This document shows, piece after piece, positions 7,137 to 14,070 of a DNA stretch of 14,070 nt. The stretch is from Candidatus Omnitrophota bacterium (GTDB taxonomy: Bacteria; Omnitrophota; Koll11; Aquiviventales; Aquiviventaceae), in the NCBI GenBank assembly GCA_016196415.1, contig JACPXS010000088.1:1-14070 (forward strand), in the 5' to 3' direction. Each line of letters opens with the position of its first letter. Position 1 is the stretch's first letter. The notes beneath the pieces were generated by a model that searched no databases, had not been told where the DNA came from, and was given only the letters and a program-made list of their open reading frames with translations. A program made the translations under genes and the position numbers.

Positions 7137-8385
7137 TGGCCTTCCGAAGCTCTGGATACAGCGGAAATCGCTCCGCGAGCGCACCGACTTTCCGGGCGAC
7201 CACGGCCAGCGCCGCCGGGTCCTGCCGGTGGGTGAGCGCCTCGTCGATGAATCCGGCGATCTGCTCCATCTCCGGCTCCTTCATCCCGCGCGTCGTCAGC
7301 GCCGGCGTGCCGAGCCGGATCCCGCTGGCCTTGCCAGGCGGCAGCGGATCGAAGGGGATGGCGTTTTTGTTCACGGTGATCTTGGCGTGATCGAGCGTCT
7401 CTTGGGCCTCCTTGCCGGTGAGCCCTTTCGGCGTGAGATCAACCAGGAGGAGATGGTTATCGGTGCCCCCGGACACAATGCGGTAGCCGCGAGCGCTCAG
7501 GGCGTTCGCTAACGCCTTGGCGTTCGCCACCACCTGCCGCTGATACGCCTGAAACGACTCGCTCATCGCTTCTTTGAAGCACACCGCTTTCGCCGCGATG
7601 GTGTGCATCAGCGGCCCCCCCTGGTTGCCGGGAAAAAGGGCTGCATCGATCGCCTTGGCGAATGGAGCCCGACAGAGGATCAACCCGCCGCGCGGCCCGC
7701 GCAGCGTCTTGTGCGTCGTCGAGGTCACACACTCCGCGTAGGGAACCGGATTGGGAGAGACCCCTGCCGCCACCAGCCCCGCGAAATGCGCCATGTCGAC
7801 CAGCAGGATCGCGCCGACGGCATCGGCGATCCGGCGAAAGCGCGCAAAGTCCAGCACCCGCGAATACGCCGAGTAGCCCGCAAGGATCAGCTTGGGGCGA
7901 TGCTCCTTCGCCAAGCCCTCGAGCGCGTCATAGTCGATCTGCTCGGTCTGCCGGTTGACGCCGTAGGGGACAATGGTAAAAAATCGGCCGGAAAAGTTCT
8001 TGGGATGGCCGTGCGAGAGATGGCCGCCGTGCGCCAAACTCATCGCGAGGATGGTCTCGCCTGGCTGGAGCAGGGCGTAGAACACGACGATGTTGGCCTG
8101 CGTGCCGGAGTGCGGCTGGACATTGGCGTGCTCCGCGCCGAAGAGCGCTTTGGCCCGTTCGATCGCCAGGCGTTCCGCGACATCAACACACTCACAACCG
8201 CCGTACCAGCGCGCGCCGGGGTAGCCCTCGGCGTACTTGTTCGTCATCACCGAGCCCTGGGCTTCGAGGACCGCCAGGCTCGTGAAATTTTCTGAGGCGA
8301 TCAGCTCCAAGTGGTCATGCTGGCGCTGCACCTCCTGCTGGATAGCCTCGTCGATCTCCGGGTCGGTCTGCTGGAGCAATCGCAT
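7126..8385 (-). CDS. glyA: Serine hydroxymethyltransferase
   Basis: A 419-residue full-length PLP enzyme of the cytoplasm that interconverts serine and glycine, loading 5,10-methylene-tetrahydrofolate. The N-terminal [10 protein letters not shown] block (27-36), [20 protein letters not shown] (49-68), NVQPHSG (88-94), DMAHFAGL (197-204) and the PLP-lysine motif [14 protein letters not shown] with Lys226 are all intact, as is the C-terminal [14 protein letters not shown] minor variant is [10 protein letters not shown], where ASAYPR is usual. A GGAG ribosome site lies 7 nt before ATG 8385. It is the last gene of the minus-strand purine operon and fits there: glycine feeds PurD and one-carbon units feed later purine steps. 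Its terminal Ala-Ser-Lys-Pro-stop is encoded inside the heptamer-repeat arm. Confidence 0.98.
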   Translation of the reverse strand: MRLLQQTDPEIDEAIQQEVQRQHDHLELIASENFTSLAVLEAQGSVMTNKYAEGYPGARWYGGCECVDVAERLAIERAKALFGAEHANVQPHSGTQANIVVFYALLQPGETILAMSLAHGGHLSHGHPKNFSGRFFTIVPYGVNRQTEQIDYDALEGLAKEHRPKLILAGYSAYSRVLDFARFRRIADAVGAILLVDMAHFAGLVAAGVSPNPVPYAECVTSTTHKTLRGPRGGLILCRAPFAKAIDAALFPGNQGGPLMHTIAAKAVCFKEAMSESFQAYQRQVVANAKALANALSARGYRIVSGGTDNHLLLVDLTPKGLTGKEAQETLDHAKITVNKNAIPFDPLPPGKASGIRLGTPALTTRGMKEPEMEQIAGFIDEALTHRQDPAALAVVARKVGALAERFPLYPELRKASKP

Positions 8386-8404
8386 CGGCTAGCTCCAGCA
8401 GCTC

Positions 8405-8549
8405 CAGTAGGCAGGAGGCCGATGGCGGTCGGCAGACATCTTCGAAGAAGTAAGACGGGACGTATGACCCGGTTGCGCGTTCATTGTGCTCTATCTGCCC
8501 TCATCTTTTTTTCGGCTTTCTGACTCCGGCCTGCTGCCGACTGCCTTCT
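8405..8549. repeat. Heptamer-repeat arms spanning the rpiB-glyA junction
   Basis: On the plus strand AGTAGGC, AGGAGGC and looser units run from 8406 to about 8433. On the minus strand five units run 8549-8515 (AGAAGGC, AGTCGGC, AGCAGGC, then CGGAGTC and AGAAAGC). The arms 8405-8421 and 8527-8543 match as inverted copies at 15 of 17 positions around a 105-base loop. The right arm is translated as the rpiB C-terminal tail. Confidence 0.6.
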
Positions 8550-9027
8550 CGATGGCGGCAATTTGCCTGACGCGACGCTCATGACGCCCCCCGGACTCAA
8601 AGGGGGTTGAGAGCCAGCGCTCGACGATCCGCTTCGCGCTCGAGTCGCTCAACGTTTCTGCGCCCAGCGCCACGATGTTCGTATCGTTATGGCTCCGGCT
8701 GCGTTCCGCCTCAACCGTATCCCCGCACACCGCCGCTCGGATGCCGGGCACCTTATTCGCGACGATCGCGATGCCGATGCCTGATTTGCACAGGAGAATC
8801 CCGCGATCGAACGCGCCGCGCGCCACGGCCGCAGCCACCTTGTAGCCGATCGTCGGGTAATCGCAGGGCTCCGGCGAGTGCGTGCCCAAGTCGGCTACCT
8901 CAAGCCCGCGGGCCTGCAGGAACGTGATGAGCGTCGCTTTGAGCGCAAACCCGCCGTGGTCGGCGCCGATCGCGATGCGCCGGATGCCGGGAAGATATGT
9001 CCGAAGAACCCCGCGAGGACGGCTCAT
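8491..9027 (-). CDS. rpiB: Ribose-5-phosphate isomerase B
   Basis: A 178-residue RpiB/LacAB-family sugar-phosphate isomerase interconverting ribose 5-phosphate and ribulose 5-phosphate. Conserved parts: IAIGADHGGFALK (18-30), DLGTHSPEPCDYP (47-58), the active-site loop with Cys80 in LLCKSGIGIAIVANKVPGIRAA (CKSG instead of the commoner CGTG/CGSG) and the phosphate-binding RSHNDTNIVALG (111-122). It is longer than the usual 145-150 residues: about 15 residues are added before the first strand, and the last 18 (from about 161) are encoded by heptamer repeats and are polar and basic. Start ATG 9027 overlaps the phosphatase stop as ATGA, and no other start is available. Ribose 5-phosphate is the PRPP precursor, which fits a purine operon. 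Confidence 0.94.
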   Translation of the reverse strand: MSRPRGVLRTYLPGIRRIAIGADHGGFALKATLITFLQARGLEVADLGTHSPEPCDYPTIGYKVAAAVARGAFDRGILLCKSGIGIAIVANKVPGIRAAVCGDTVEAERSRSHNDTNIVALGAETLSDSSAKRIVERWLSTPFESGGRHERRVRQIAAIEKAVGSRPESESRKKDEGR

Positions 9028-9506
9028 GCCTGGTGGACGCCGAGCGATTTGGCCACGCGCTCCACCGCCTCACGAATCTCGGTAAAACACACCTCGTACA
9101 CCTCCAAGGGCTTGCCGATCGGATCCGGAATGCCGGCGCGGCTGTCGATGTCGCTCGGCGGCCGCCCGTACATTTTTAACAGGTGGACTTTGCCGTGCGC
9201 GCTGGGGAATCGCCGCAGCACCTCGTCTCTGTGGAACGGCTCCATCACGAGGATCAGCTCCGCCTGCTGGATCAGCTCAGGCGTCAGGGAGCGGGCCCGA
9301 TGCCCCGAGCAGTCCAGCCCGATGTCCTGCAGCACCCGTTGGGTCTCCCGCGTGGGCGACATCCCCTCGATGGCGAACGCGCCCGCCGATTCCACGCTGA
9401 TCGTGCCGATCCCCGCCCGGCTGAGCAGGTGCCGAAGGAGGCTCTGCGCCATCACACTCCGGCAGCTATTGCCGGTGCAAACAAACACGATCCGCTTCGC
9501 ACCCAT
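9024..9506 (-). CDS. Low-molecular-weight protein phosphatase (tyrosine- or arginine-phosphatase family)
   Basis: A 160-residue cytoplasmic LMW-PTP with the C(X)5R phosphate loop near the N-terminus (CTGNSCRS, Cys10 to Arg16) and the general-acid Asp128 in the IPDPIGKP loop. VESAGAFAIEGMSPT and ILVMEPFHRDEVL are also family-typical. In the Bacillus homologue YwlE, an arginine phosphatase, the loop reads CTGNTCRS; here Ser replaces that Thr, so substrate class (pTyr or pArg) cannot be fixed from sequence. The gene order tsaC-phosphatase-rpiB-glyA matches the Bacillus ywlC-ywlE-rpiB-glyA neighbourhood. It lies 13 nt after tsaC and overlaps rpiB by ATGA. No clear ribosome site precedes ATG 9506. 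Confidence 0.9.
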   Translation of the reverse strand: MGAKRIVFVCTGNSCRSVMAQSLLRHLLSRAGIGTISVESAGAFAIEGMSPTRETQRVLQDIGLDCSGHRARSLTPELIQQAELILVMEPFHRDEVLRRFPSAHGKVHLLKMYGRPPSDIDSRAGIPDPIGKPLEVYEVCFTEIREAVERVAKSLGVHQA

Positions 9507-9519
9507 GTGTCGCGACGGT

Positions 9520-10149
9520 TCAACCTGGAGCCGAGGAGCCTACAGCCAAGAGGATTTCGCCCTTGGGGATGGCGCCCTCCCGGCGGATCTCCACCCGGTT
9601 GTCCACAACCTCTACAACGGTGGATTCCTTTCCAAGCCGGGTTGGTCCCGCATCCAGCAAGCAGTCAAACGTCTGGCCGAGCGCTTCCAGCGCTTCCTTC
9701 GCATCGGTCGGAGGAGGAGATCCGGAACGGTTGGCGCTGGGCGCCACGACCGGCACCCCGCACGCTTTCAGAAAGGCTCGCGCCACGGGGTGATCCGGCA
9801 GTCGAAATCCGACGGCCCTCCCATCCGTCGACGGCATCACAATCGTCAGCGGCCCAGGCCAAAATCGCTCCATGAGTCGCGCCGCAAGCGGGGGAATATC
9901 CGCCACGAACGCTCGCACTTGATCCTCCGTGTACAGGTGCAGCGAGTACGGTTTTTCTGGAGGGCGCCCTTTCACGCGGTTGAGCCGCGCAATCGCAGCG
10001 GGATTGGTGGCATCCGCTCCTAAGCCATAGACGGTTTCGGTGGGAAACACCACCAGCCCCCCGCCACGTAAGATCGTGGCCGCCTCGGTGAGCGCAGCCG
10101 GATCAGGCGCATCGCCAAACACGCCAACAATCCGAGGGGGAGGGTTCAT
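9520..10149 (-). CDS. tsaC: L-threonylcarbamoyladenylate synthase (TsaC/YrdC/Sua5 family)
   Basis: A 209-residue protein catalysing the first step of t6A37 tRNA modification: threonine, bicarbonate and ATP give threonylcarbamoyl-AMP. The YrdC fold motifs are present: [12 protein letters not shown] (36-47), the KGRPPEKP nucleotide-binding segment (60-67), PGPLTIV (98-104), SANRSGSP (138-145) and ESTVVEV. It lacks the C-terminal Sua5 domain, so it is the short form. ATG 10149 overlaps the purE stop as ATGA, implying coupled translation. It has no metabolic link to purine synthesis beyond operon membership. Confidence 0.93.
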   Translation of the reverse strand: MNPPPRIVGVFGDAPDPAALTEAATILRGGGLVVFPTETVYGLGADATNPAAIARLNRVKGRPPEKPYSLHLYTEDQVRAFVADIPPLAARLMERFWPGPLTIVMPSTDGRAVGFRLPDHPVARAFLKACGVPVVAPSANRSGSPPPTDAKEALEALGQTFDCLLDAGPTRLGKESTVVEVVDNRVEIRREGAIPKGEILLAVGSSAPG

Positions 10150-10685
10150 CCGCCTGACGGTTTCATGCGGGCTTGGAGTGTGCGGTCGGCCGTGCGCGTG
10201 TTCTCCGAGAGCTGCGCTTTATGCGCTGAGAGCCGACGCTGCAGTGCGATGTCCCCGAGCGCCAGACATTGCACGGCCAAGATCGCGGCGTTGGTCGCGT
10301 TGTTGATCGCCACGGTCGCCACCGGCACCCCGGAGGGCATCTGCACCGTCGAGAGCAAGCTATCGAGCCCCTTGAGGCTCTTGCTCTCAATCGGGACCCC
10401 GATCACCGGCAGGGTCGTATGCGCGGCAATCACGCCGGCCAGATGGGCGGCGCCGCCTGCTGCGGCCACAATGACCTTGAGCCCGCGAGAGGAGGCGGTG
10501 GAGGCGTATCGGCGGACCAACTCCGGGCTTCGGTGCGCGGAGAGCACGCGCACCTCGCATGGGACGCCGAACCGCTCAAACGTCTTCACCGCCGGCTCCA
10601 TGACGGGCCAGTCCGAATCCGATCCCATCAGCATGCCAACCAGCGGCTTGCGCGAATGCGCCGGAGGGCCCGGGCGTCGTGTCAT
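10146..10685 (-). CDS. purE: 5-(carboxyamino)imidazole ribonucleotide mutase (PurE)
   Basis: A 179-residue PurE that moves the carboxylate to form CAIR in IMP synthesis. Family motifs: [13 protein letters not shown] (17-29), VLSAHRSPE (the SAHR active-site loop), [27 protein letters not shown], and [17 protein letters not shown]. The usual AIGxAGAxNA segment reads AINNATNA, two residues shorter than the typical sequence, an unusual change near the end of the core. A polar tail of about 30 residues follows. PurK is not in the window, so whether this is a PurK-dependent class I enzyme or a direct AIR carboxylase is not shown by context; sequence resembles class I. Start ATG 10685 overlaps the purD stop as ATGA, and its own stop overlaps tsaC. 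Confidence 0.95.
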   Translation of the reverse strand: MTRRPGPPAHSRKPLVGMLMGSDSDWPVMEPAVKTFERFGVPCEVRVLSAHRSPELVRRYASTASSRGLKVIVAAAGGAAHLAGVIAAHTTLPVIGVPIESKSLKGLDSLLSTVQMPSGVPVATVAINNATNAAILAVQCLALGDIALQRRLSAHKAQLSENTRTADRTLQARMKPSGG

Positions 10686-11968
10686 GGCTTCCCCGCAACT
10701 TTTTTGAGCGCCCGAAACCCGATATCCTTCCGGTAGGACATCCCGTCAAACCCGATCCGGCCGATCGCTTCATAGGCGCGCTTCAGCGCCTCTTCGAGAT
10801 CGGCGCCCACCGCCACGATGTTGAGGACGCGACCGCCCCAGGTGAGAAACCGATCCTTATCCTTTTTCGTGCCGGCATGAAACGCCAGGAGGTCGCGACG
10901 GTTCTTGAACTGATCCAACCCGCGAATCTCCTTGCCGATCTGGAAGTCCCCGGGATACCCGCCTGAGGCGAGCACCACGCAGACGCAACTGCCGGGATGC
11001 CACTGGCACTGAACCGAGGAGAGCCGTCCTTCGATCGTGTCATCCAGAATCGGCACCAAATCGCTCTTGAGGAGCGGGAGGATCGCTTGGATCTCTGGAT
11101 CGCCGAATCGCACGTTGTACTCGAGGACCTTCGGCCCATCGCTGGTGAGCATCAAGCCTGCGTAGAGCACCCCCTTGAAGCTGAGCCCTTCACCGGCCAT
11201 GGCTCGGATCGTCGGCATGATGATCTGCTCCATGACCTGTGTGGTCAGCGCCTGATCCACGATGGGCGCTGGCGCATAGGCCCCCATGCCGCCGGTATTC
11301 GGCCCCTTGTCCCCGTCGTGGAGCCGCTTGTGGTCTTGCGCCGGGACAAAGGGCAGCACGGTTACCCCGTCGGTCACGACAATGAACGACGCCTCCTCAC
11401 CCACCAGACGCTCTTCCACGATGATGCGCTCGCCGGCCTGCTTGAAGATGCGATCTTCCATGAGCAGATCGATCGCCCCGAGCGCCTCGCTCAGGGTGTT
11501 GGCGACGATGGTCCCCTTGCCACCGCAGAGCCCATCGGCTTTGATCACAATCGGCACGCCTAACTGGCGGACATAGGCCCGCGCGGCCTGCGGGTCATCG
11601 AAGACGGCGAACTGCCCGGTCGGAATGTGGTACTTCTTCATCAAATTTTTCGCAAAGGCCTTGCTGGACTCCAAGCGCGCCGCGGCTTTCGTCGGCCCGA
11701 AGATGCGCAAGCCCCGTTTCTCAAACAGATCGACGATGCCTTTTGCCAGCGTGTTCTCCGGCCCGACAATCGTCAAATCGATATCTTTGCTCTCGGCGAA
11801 TTCCGCGAGCGCCTCCACATCTTCCGCGCCGATATCGATGAGCTCAGCCAGGTTCGCGACCCCCCCATTGCCTGGGGCGCAGAACAGCTTCGTCACCTCC
11901 GGCGACTGACTCAATTTCCACACGAGCGCATGTTCCCGCCCGCCAGACCCGACCACGAGCACACGCAT
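10682..11968 (-). CDS. purD: Phosphoribosylamine-glycine ligase (GAR synthetase)
   Basis: A 428-residue full-length ATP-grasp enzyme joining phosphoribosylamine and glycine. It begins with the N-domain [26 protein letters not shown] and [14 protein letters not shown] follow. The ATP-grasp core shows [14 protein letters not shown] (KADGLAAGKG is more usual), [31 protein letters not shown] and the metal/substrate segment [12 protein letters not shown]. The C-domain ends with [11 protein letters not shown] and a typical tail. GGAGGG lies about 6 nt before ATG 11968. It follows purM by 29 nt and overlaps purE by ATGA. The glycine substrate is made by GlyA, encoded at the end of this operon. Confidence 0.97.
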   Translation of the reverse strand: MRVLVVGSGGREHALVWKLSQSPEVTKLFCAPGNGGVANLAELIDIGAEDVEALAEFAESKDIDLTIVGPENTLAKGIVDLFEKRGLRIFGPTKAAARLESSKAFAKNLMKKYHIPTGQFAVFDDPQAARAYVRQLGVPIVIKADGLCGGKGTIVANTLSEALGAIDLLMEDRIFKQAGERIIVEERLVGEEASFIVVTDGVTVLPFVPAQDHKRLHDGDKGPNTGGMGAYAPAPIVDQALTTQVMEQIIMPTIRAMAGEGLSFKGVLYAGLMLTSDGPKVLEYNVRFGDPEIQAILPLLKSDLVPILDDTIEGRLSSVQCQWHPGSCVCVVLASGGYPGDFQIGKEIRGLDQFKNRRDLLAFHAGTKKDKDRFLTWGGRVLNIVAVGADLEEALKRAYEAIGRIGFDGMSYRKDIGFRALKKVAGKP

Positions 11969-11997
11969 CTTGCCCTCCGCCTCACATCCGTCTCAAT

Positions 11998-12978
11998 TCA
12001 GACGTGCTCAACCCGACCAATGAGCCACGCAGGGACGCCCCAGGTCCGCAATAGATGCGCCAGCCTCGGGGCGTCATCGGGCCGGCAGACCAGCGCCATC
12101 CCGATGCCCATGTTGAAGGTCCGCATCATCTCCTCGGTCTCAATCCGCCCCTCGTCTTGAAGGGTGCGAAAAATCGCCGGCACGGGCCAACTCTCGGGGA
12201 GGATCTGCACGCGCAACCCGCGGCGATGGGCGATGAGGCTTGGCAACCGCCGAGCCAACCCGCCGCCCGTCACGTGGGCGATTGCGCGAATCGACACGCG
12301 TTCCAGGGCCCGCAAGACCGGCTTGACATAGATGCGGGTCGGCCGCAGGAGCTCGCGTTTCAAGCGCGCCAGCTTCGAGCGGCTCAAGACTCGCCGGATC
12401 AGCGAAAAGCCGTTTGCGTGCACGCCCGAGGAGGCCAAGCCCACCACCGCATCCCCGTCCCGAACGGCCGAGCCGTCGATGAGTTTGGCGCGCTCCACGA
12501 CCCCCACGCAGAAGCCGGCGACATCGTACTCGCCGCGGCGATACACGCCGGGCATCTCGGCCGTCTCGCCGCCTAGCAACGCGCAGCCGCTTTGCCGACA
12601 ACCTTGCGCCACGCCACGCAGCAGGCAACTCATCAGCGGAGCGTCAAGACGGCCAATCGCGATGTAGTCCAGGAAAAAAAGCGGCCGGGCCCCGTACACC
12701 AGCACATCATTGGTATTCATCGCCACCACATCCACCCCGATCCCCTCGTGCTCGCCACAGAGCTGGGCTACCTTGAGCTTGGTGCCGACCCCGTCAGTTG
12801 AGGCCACCAGCACGGGGTCGCGCAGCCGCGCGCTCGCCAGCCGAAAGAGCCCGGCAAACTGCCCGCGATCCGCAAGGACCCCAGGGCGCCGCGTGGAGCG
12901 GATCAGCGGGCGCATCCGCGCCAGCCACTGATCCACTCGCTCAATGTCAACGCCCGCTTGCCGATAGGTGACTGTCAC
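11998..12978 (-). CDS. purM: Phosphoribosylformylglycinamidine cyclo-ligase (AIR synthetase)
   Basis: A 326-residue, slightly short member of the family (usually about 340-350) that makes AIR from FGAM with ATP. Motifs: TYRQAGVDI (4-12), LVASTDGVGTKLKVA (57-71), GVDVVAMNTNDVLVYGARPLFFLDYIA (81-107), LLGGETAEMPGVY (134-146), GLASSGVHANGFSLIR and HVTGGGL, ending with FNMGIGM and a C-terminal IGRVE. The start is GTG at 12978; it places the conserved TYRxAGVDI correctly, and no ATG occurs before residue 22. No Shine-Dalgarno is visible: the bases just upstream are the AACGTTT-type heptamer repeats, so translation may be weak or coupled differently. Confidence 0.96.
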   Translation of the reverse strand: MTVTYRQAGVDIERVDQWLARMRPLIRSTRRPGVLADRGQFAGLFRLASARLRDPVLVASTDGVGTKLKVAQLCGEHEGIGVDVVAMNTNDVLVYGARPLFFLDYIAIGRLDAPLMSCLLRGVAQGCRQSGCALLGGETAEMPGVYRRGEYDVAGFCVGVVERAKLIDGSAVRDGDAVVGLASSGVHANGFSLIRRVLSRSKLARLKRELLRPTRIYVKPVLRALERVSIRAIAHVTGGGLARRLPSLIAHRRGLRVQILPESWPVPAIFRTLQDEGRIETEEMMRTFNMGIGMALVCRPDDAPRLAHLLRTWGVPAWLIGRVEHV

Positions 12979-12981
12979 GTC

Positions 12982-13080
12982 CGTTTAACGTTTAACGTGG
13001 AACGTCATGCGAAGTTCGCCTCTTCCAAAACCTGACTTCCCGAGGTCGTCTCTGCTCTAACGGTACACGTTAAACGTTAC
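12982..13080. repeat. Heptamer-repeat hairpin (CGTTTAA/AACGTNN family) filling the purF-purM gap
   Basis: On the plus strand CGTTTAA, CGTTTAA and CGTGGAA run in tandem from 12982 to 13002. The opposite-strand arm ends at 13080. The segments 12986-12999 and 13066-13079 are perfect 14-bp inverted copies (TAACGTTTAACGTG) around a 66-base loop. The arm ends 3 bp from the purM GTG start and the other end lies about 20 bp from the purF stop. The architecture resembles the AGAACGC hairpin at glyA (24-bp arms, 64-base loop), but the unit sequence differs. Confidence 0.75.
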
Positions 13081-13099
13081 ACCCCGTCTCGTTTGCCCG

Positions 13100-14070
13100 T
13101 CATCCGCAGCCTTGGCCGGCGTGCTTCTCGAGCGCGTACTTGTCGCCTTCCCCGCCGAAGGGAATGGGATAGGTGCCGCTCCAGCAGGCGGTGCAGTAGT
13201 GACCGGGCTCGCCCACCGCCCTCAGCAGGCCCTCCAGCGAGAGGTACCCTAGGCTCTCCACCCCGATGAAGCTCCGGGTCTCTTCCAATGAAAGCCGGTT
13301 GGCGATGAGCTCTTTCTTCGTCGGGAAATCAATGCCGTAGAAGCAGGAGTGCTTCGTCGGCGGGCAGCTGATCCGCAGATGGATCGCCTTCGCCCCGGCC
13401 TCGCGCAGGCTCTTGACGCGCGCCCGCGTGGTGGTGCCGCGGATGATGGAGTCGTCCACGATCACGATCCGCTTGCCCCGGATGATCTCTCGGATCGGGT
13501 TGAACTTGACGCGGACCTTGAGATCGCGGATCTCCTGGGCCGGCTGGATGAAGGTCCGCCCGACGTAGTGGTTGCGCGTCATGCCGATCGTGTAGGGGAT
13601 CTTGGACTCCAGGCTATAGCCCAGGGCCGCGAAGTTGCCCGAGTCCGGGATCGGCATCACCAGATCCGCCTCCACCGGGTACTCCCTCGCCAGCTGGCGC
13701 CCGAGCCGCACGCGCACCGCCTGGACGCTCTCGCCGAAGACGATCGAATCCGGGCGCGAGAAATAGACGTGTTCGAACAGGCAGTGGGACCGGTCCGTCG
13801 GCAGCTCCTTGAACGGATGGAGCGAGCGCACCCCGCTTGGGCCAATGAGCACCACTTCTCCCGGGTCGACTTCCCGCATGAACTTCGCCCCGATGATGTC
13901 CAACGCGCACGTCTCCGAGGCCAGCACGTAGGTCTTGTTCAGCCGGCCGATGCACAGCGGCCGAAACCCATTCGGGTCGCGGCAGCCGATGAGCGCTTCC
14001 TGCGTGAGGAACAACAAGGAGAACGCGCCCTTCAGCAGGCGCACGCAGGACGCCAAATCCTCGTCGATCG
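13100..14070 (-). CDS. purF: Amidophosphoribosyltransferase, C-terminal part (5' end beyond window)
   Basis: The window holds 322 C-terminal residues of PurF, which makes phosphoribosylamine from PRPP and glutamine, the committed purine step. The end of the glutaminase domain is visible (GAFSLLFL, GCRDPNGFRPL, ASETCALD); roughly the first 150 residues, with the catalytic N-terminal Cys, lie off the right edge. The PRPP-binding loop is RIVIVDDSIIRGTTTR. All four cysteines that bind the 4Fe-4S cluster in the Bacillus-type enzyme can be matched: the Cys of SHCLFEHVYFSRPDS, the Cys of KHSCFYGIDF and both of YCTACWSG. This indicates the iron-sulfur, oxygen-sensitive class. An internal TTG near 14056 is not the start; the frame continues to the edge. 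It is the first purine gene visible in the minus-strand operon. Confidence 0.97.
   Translation of the reverse strand, partial: IDEDLASCVRLLKGAFSLLFLTQEALIGCRDPNGFRPLCIGRLNKTYVLASETCALDIIGAKFMREVDPGEVVLIGPSGVRSLHPFKELPTDRSHCLFEHVYFSRPDSIVFGESVQAVRVRLGRQLAREYPVEADLVMPIPDSGNFAALGYSLESKIPYTIGMTRNHYVGRTFIQPAQEIRDLKVRVKFNPIREIIRGKRIVIVDDSIIRGTTTRARVKSLREAGAKAIHLRISCPPTKHSCFYGIDFPTKKELIANRLSLEETRSFIGVESLGYLSLEGLLRAVGEPGHYCTACWSGTYPIPFGGEGDKYALEKHAGQGCG

Noticed and set aside
8878..10023. 381-codon plus-strand frame
   Set aside because: Antisense to rpiB, the phosphatase and tsaC, all with intact motifs.

Overview
This is a high-GC chromosomal window from a bacterium with a Gram-negative style envelope. 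It encodes an exported cyclophilin and a membrane-anchored SurA/PpiD-type periplasmic chaperone. Gene content is housekeeping: TypA, NrdR, GlyA, RpiB, TsaC and purine synthesis. I cannot name the species. The Fe-S type PurF and the gene order would fit an uncultured lineage such as Nitrospirota or Omnitrophota, but that is a guess.

Layout. Positions 1-1539 (minus) hold the 5' part of typA. At 1754-2323 (minus) is an exported cyclophilin, divergent from a SurA/PpiD-like chaperone gene at 2476-4089 (plus); the 150-bp divergent spacer has recognisable promoters and small inverted repeats. At 4090-4402 is a convergent spacer of GC-rich direct repeats and hairpins. nrdR (4403-4864, minus) follows; its leader carries a perfect 17-bp inverted repeat that would cover its own ribosome binding site. 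From about 5160 to 7000 there is a visibly less GC-rich island with a two-helix membrane protein and a HEAT-repeat exported protein split by a frameshift, separated by copies of a related short element. From 7126 to the right edge everything is on the minus strand: purF-purM-purD-purE-tsaC-phosphatase-rpiB-glyA in transcription order, several joined by ATGA stop/start overlaps.

How the genes work together. PurF, PurD, PurM and PurE catalyse early steps of IMP synthesis. GlyA makes the glycine used by PurD and the one-carbon units used later in the pathway. RpiB makes ribose 5-phosphate, the precursor of the PRPP used by PurF. TsaC and the low-molecular-weight phosphatase ride in the same operon; the tsaC-phosphatase-rpiB-glyA order is also known from Bacillus (ywlC-ywlE-rpiB-glyA).

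The most unusual signal is not a gene. Several gene gaps hold tandem 7-base repeats arranged as two opposed arms around a loop. One family (consensus AGNNGGC, variant AGAACGC) lies upstream of nrdR, at the glyA 3' end and at the glyA/rpiB junction. A second family (AACGTNN/CGTTTAA) fills the purF-purM gap. The repeats form the rpiB C-terminal tail and the glyA stop codon, and abut the purM start codon.
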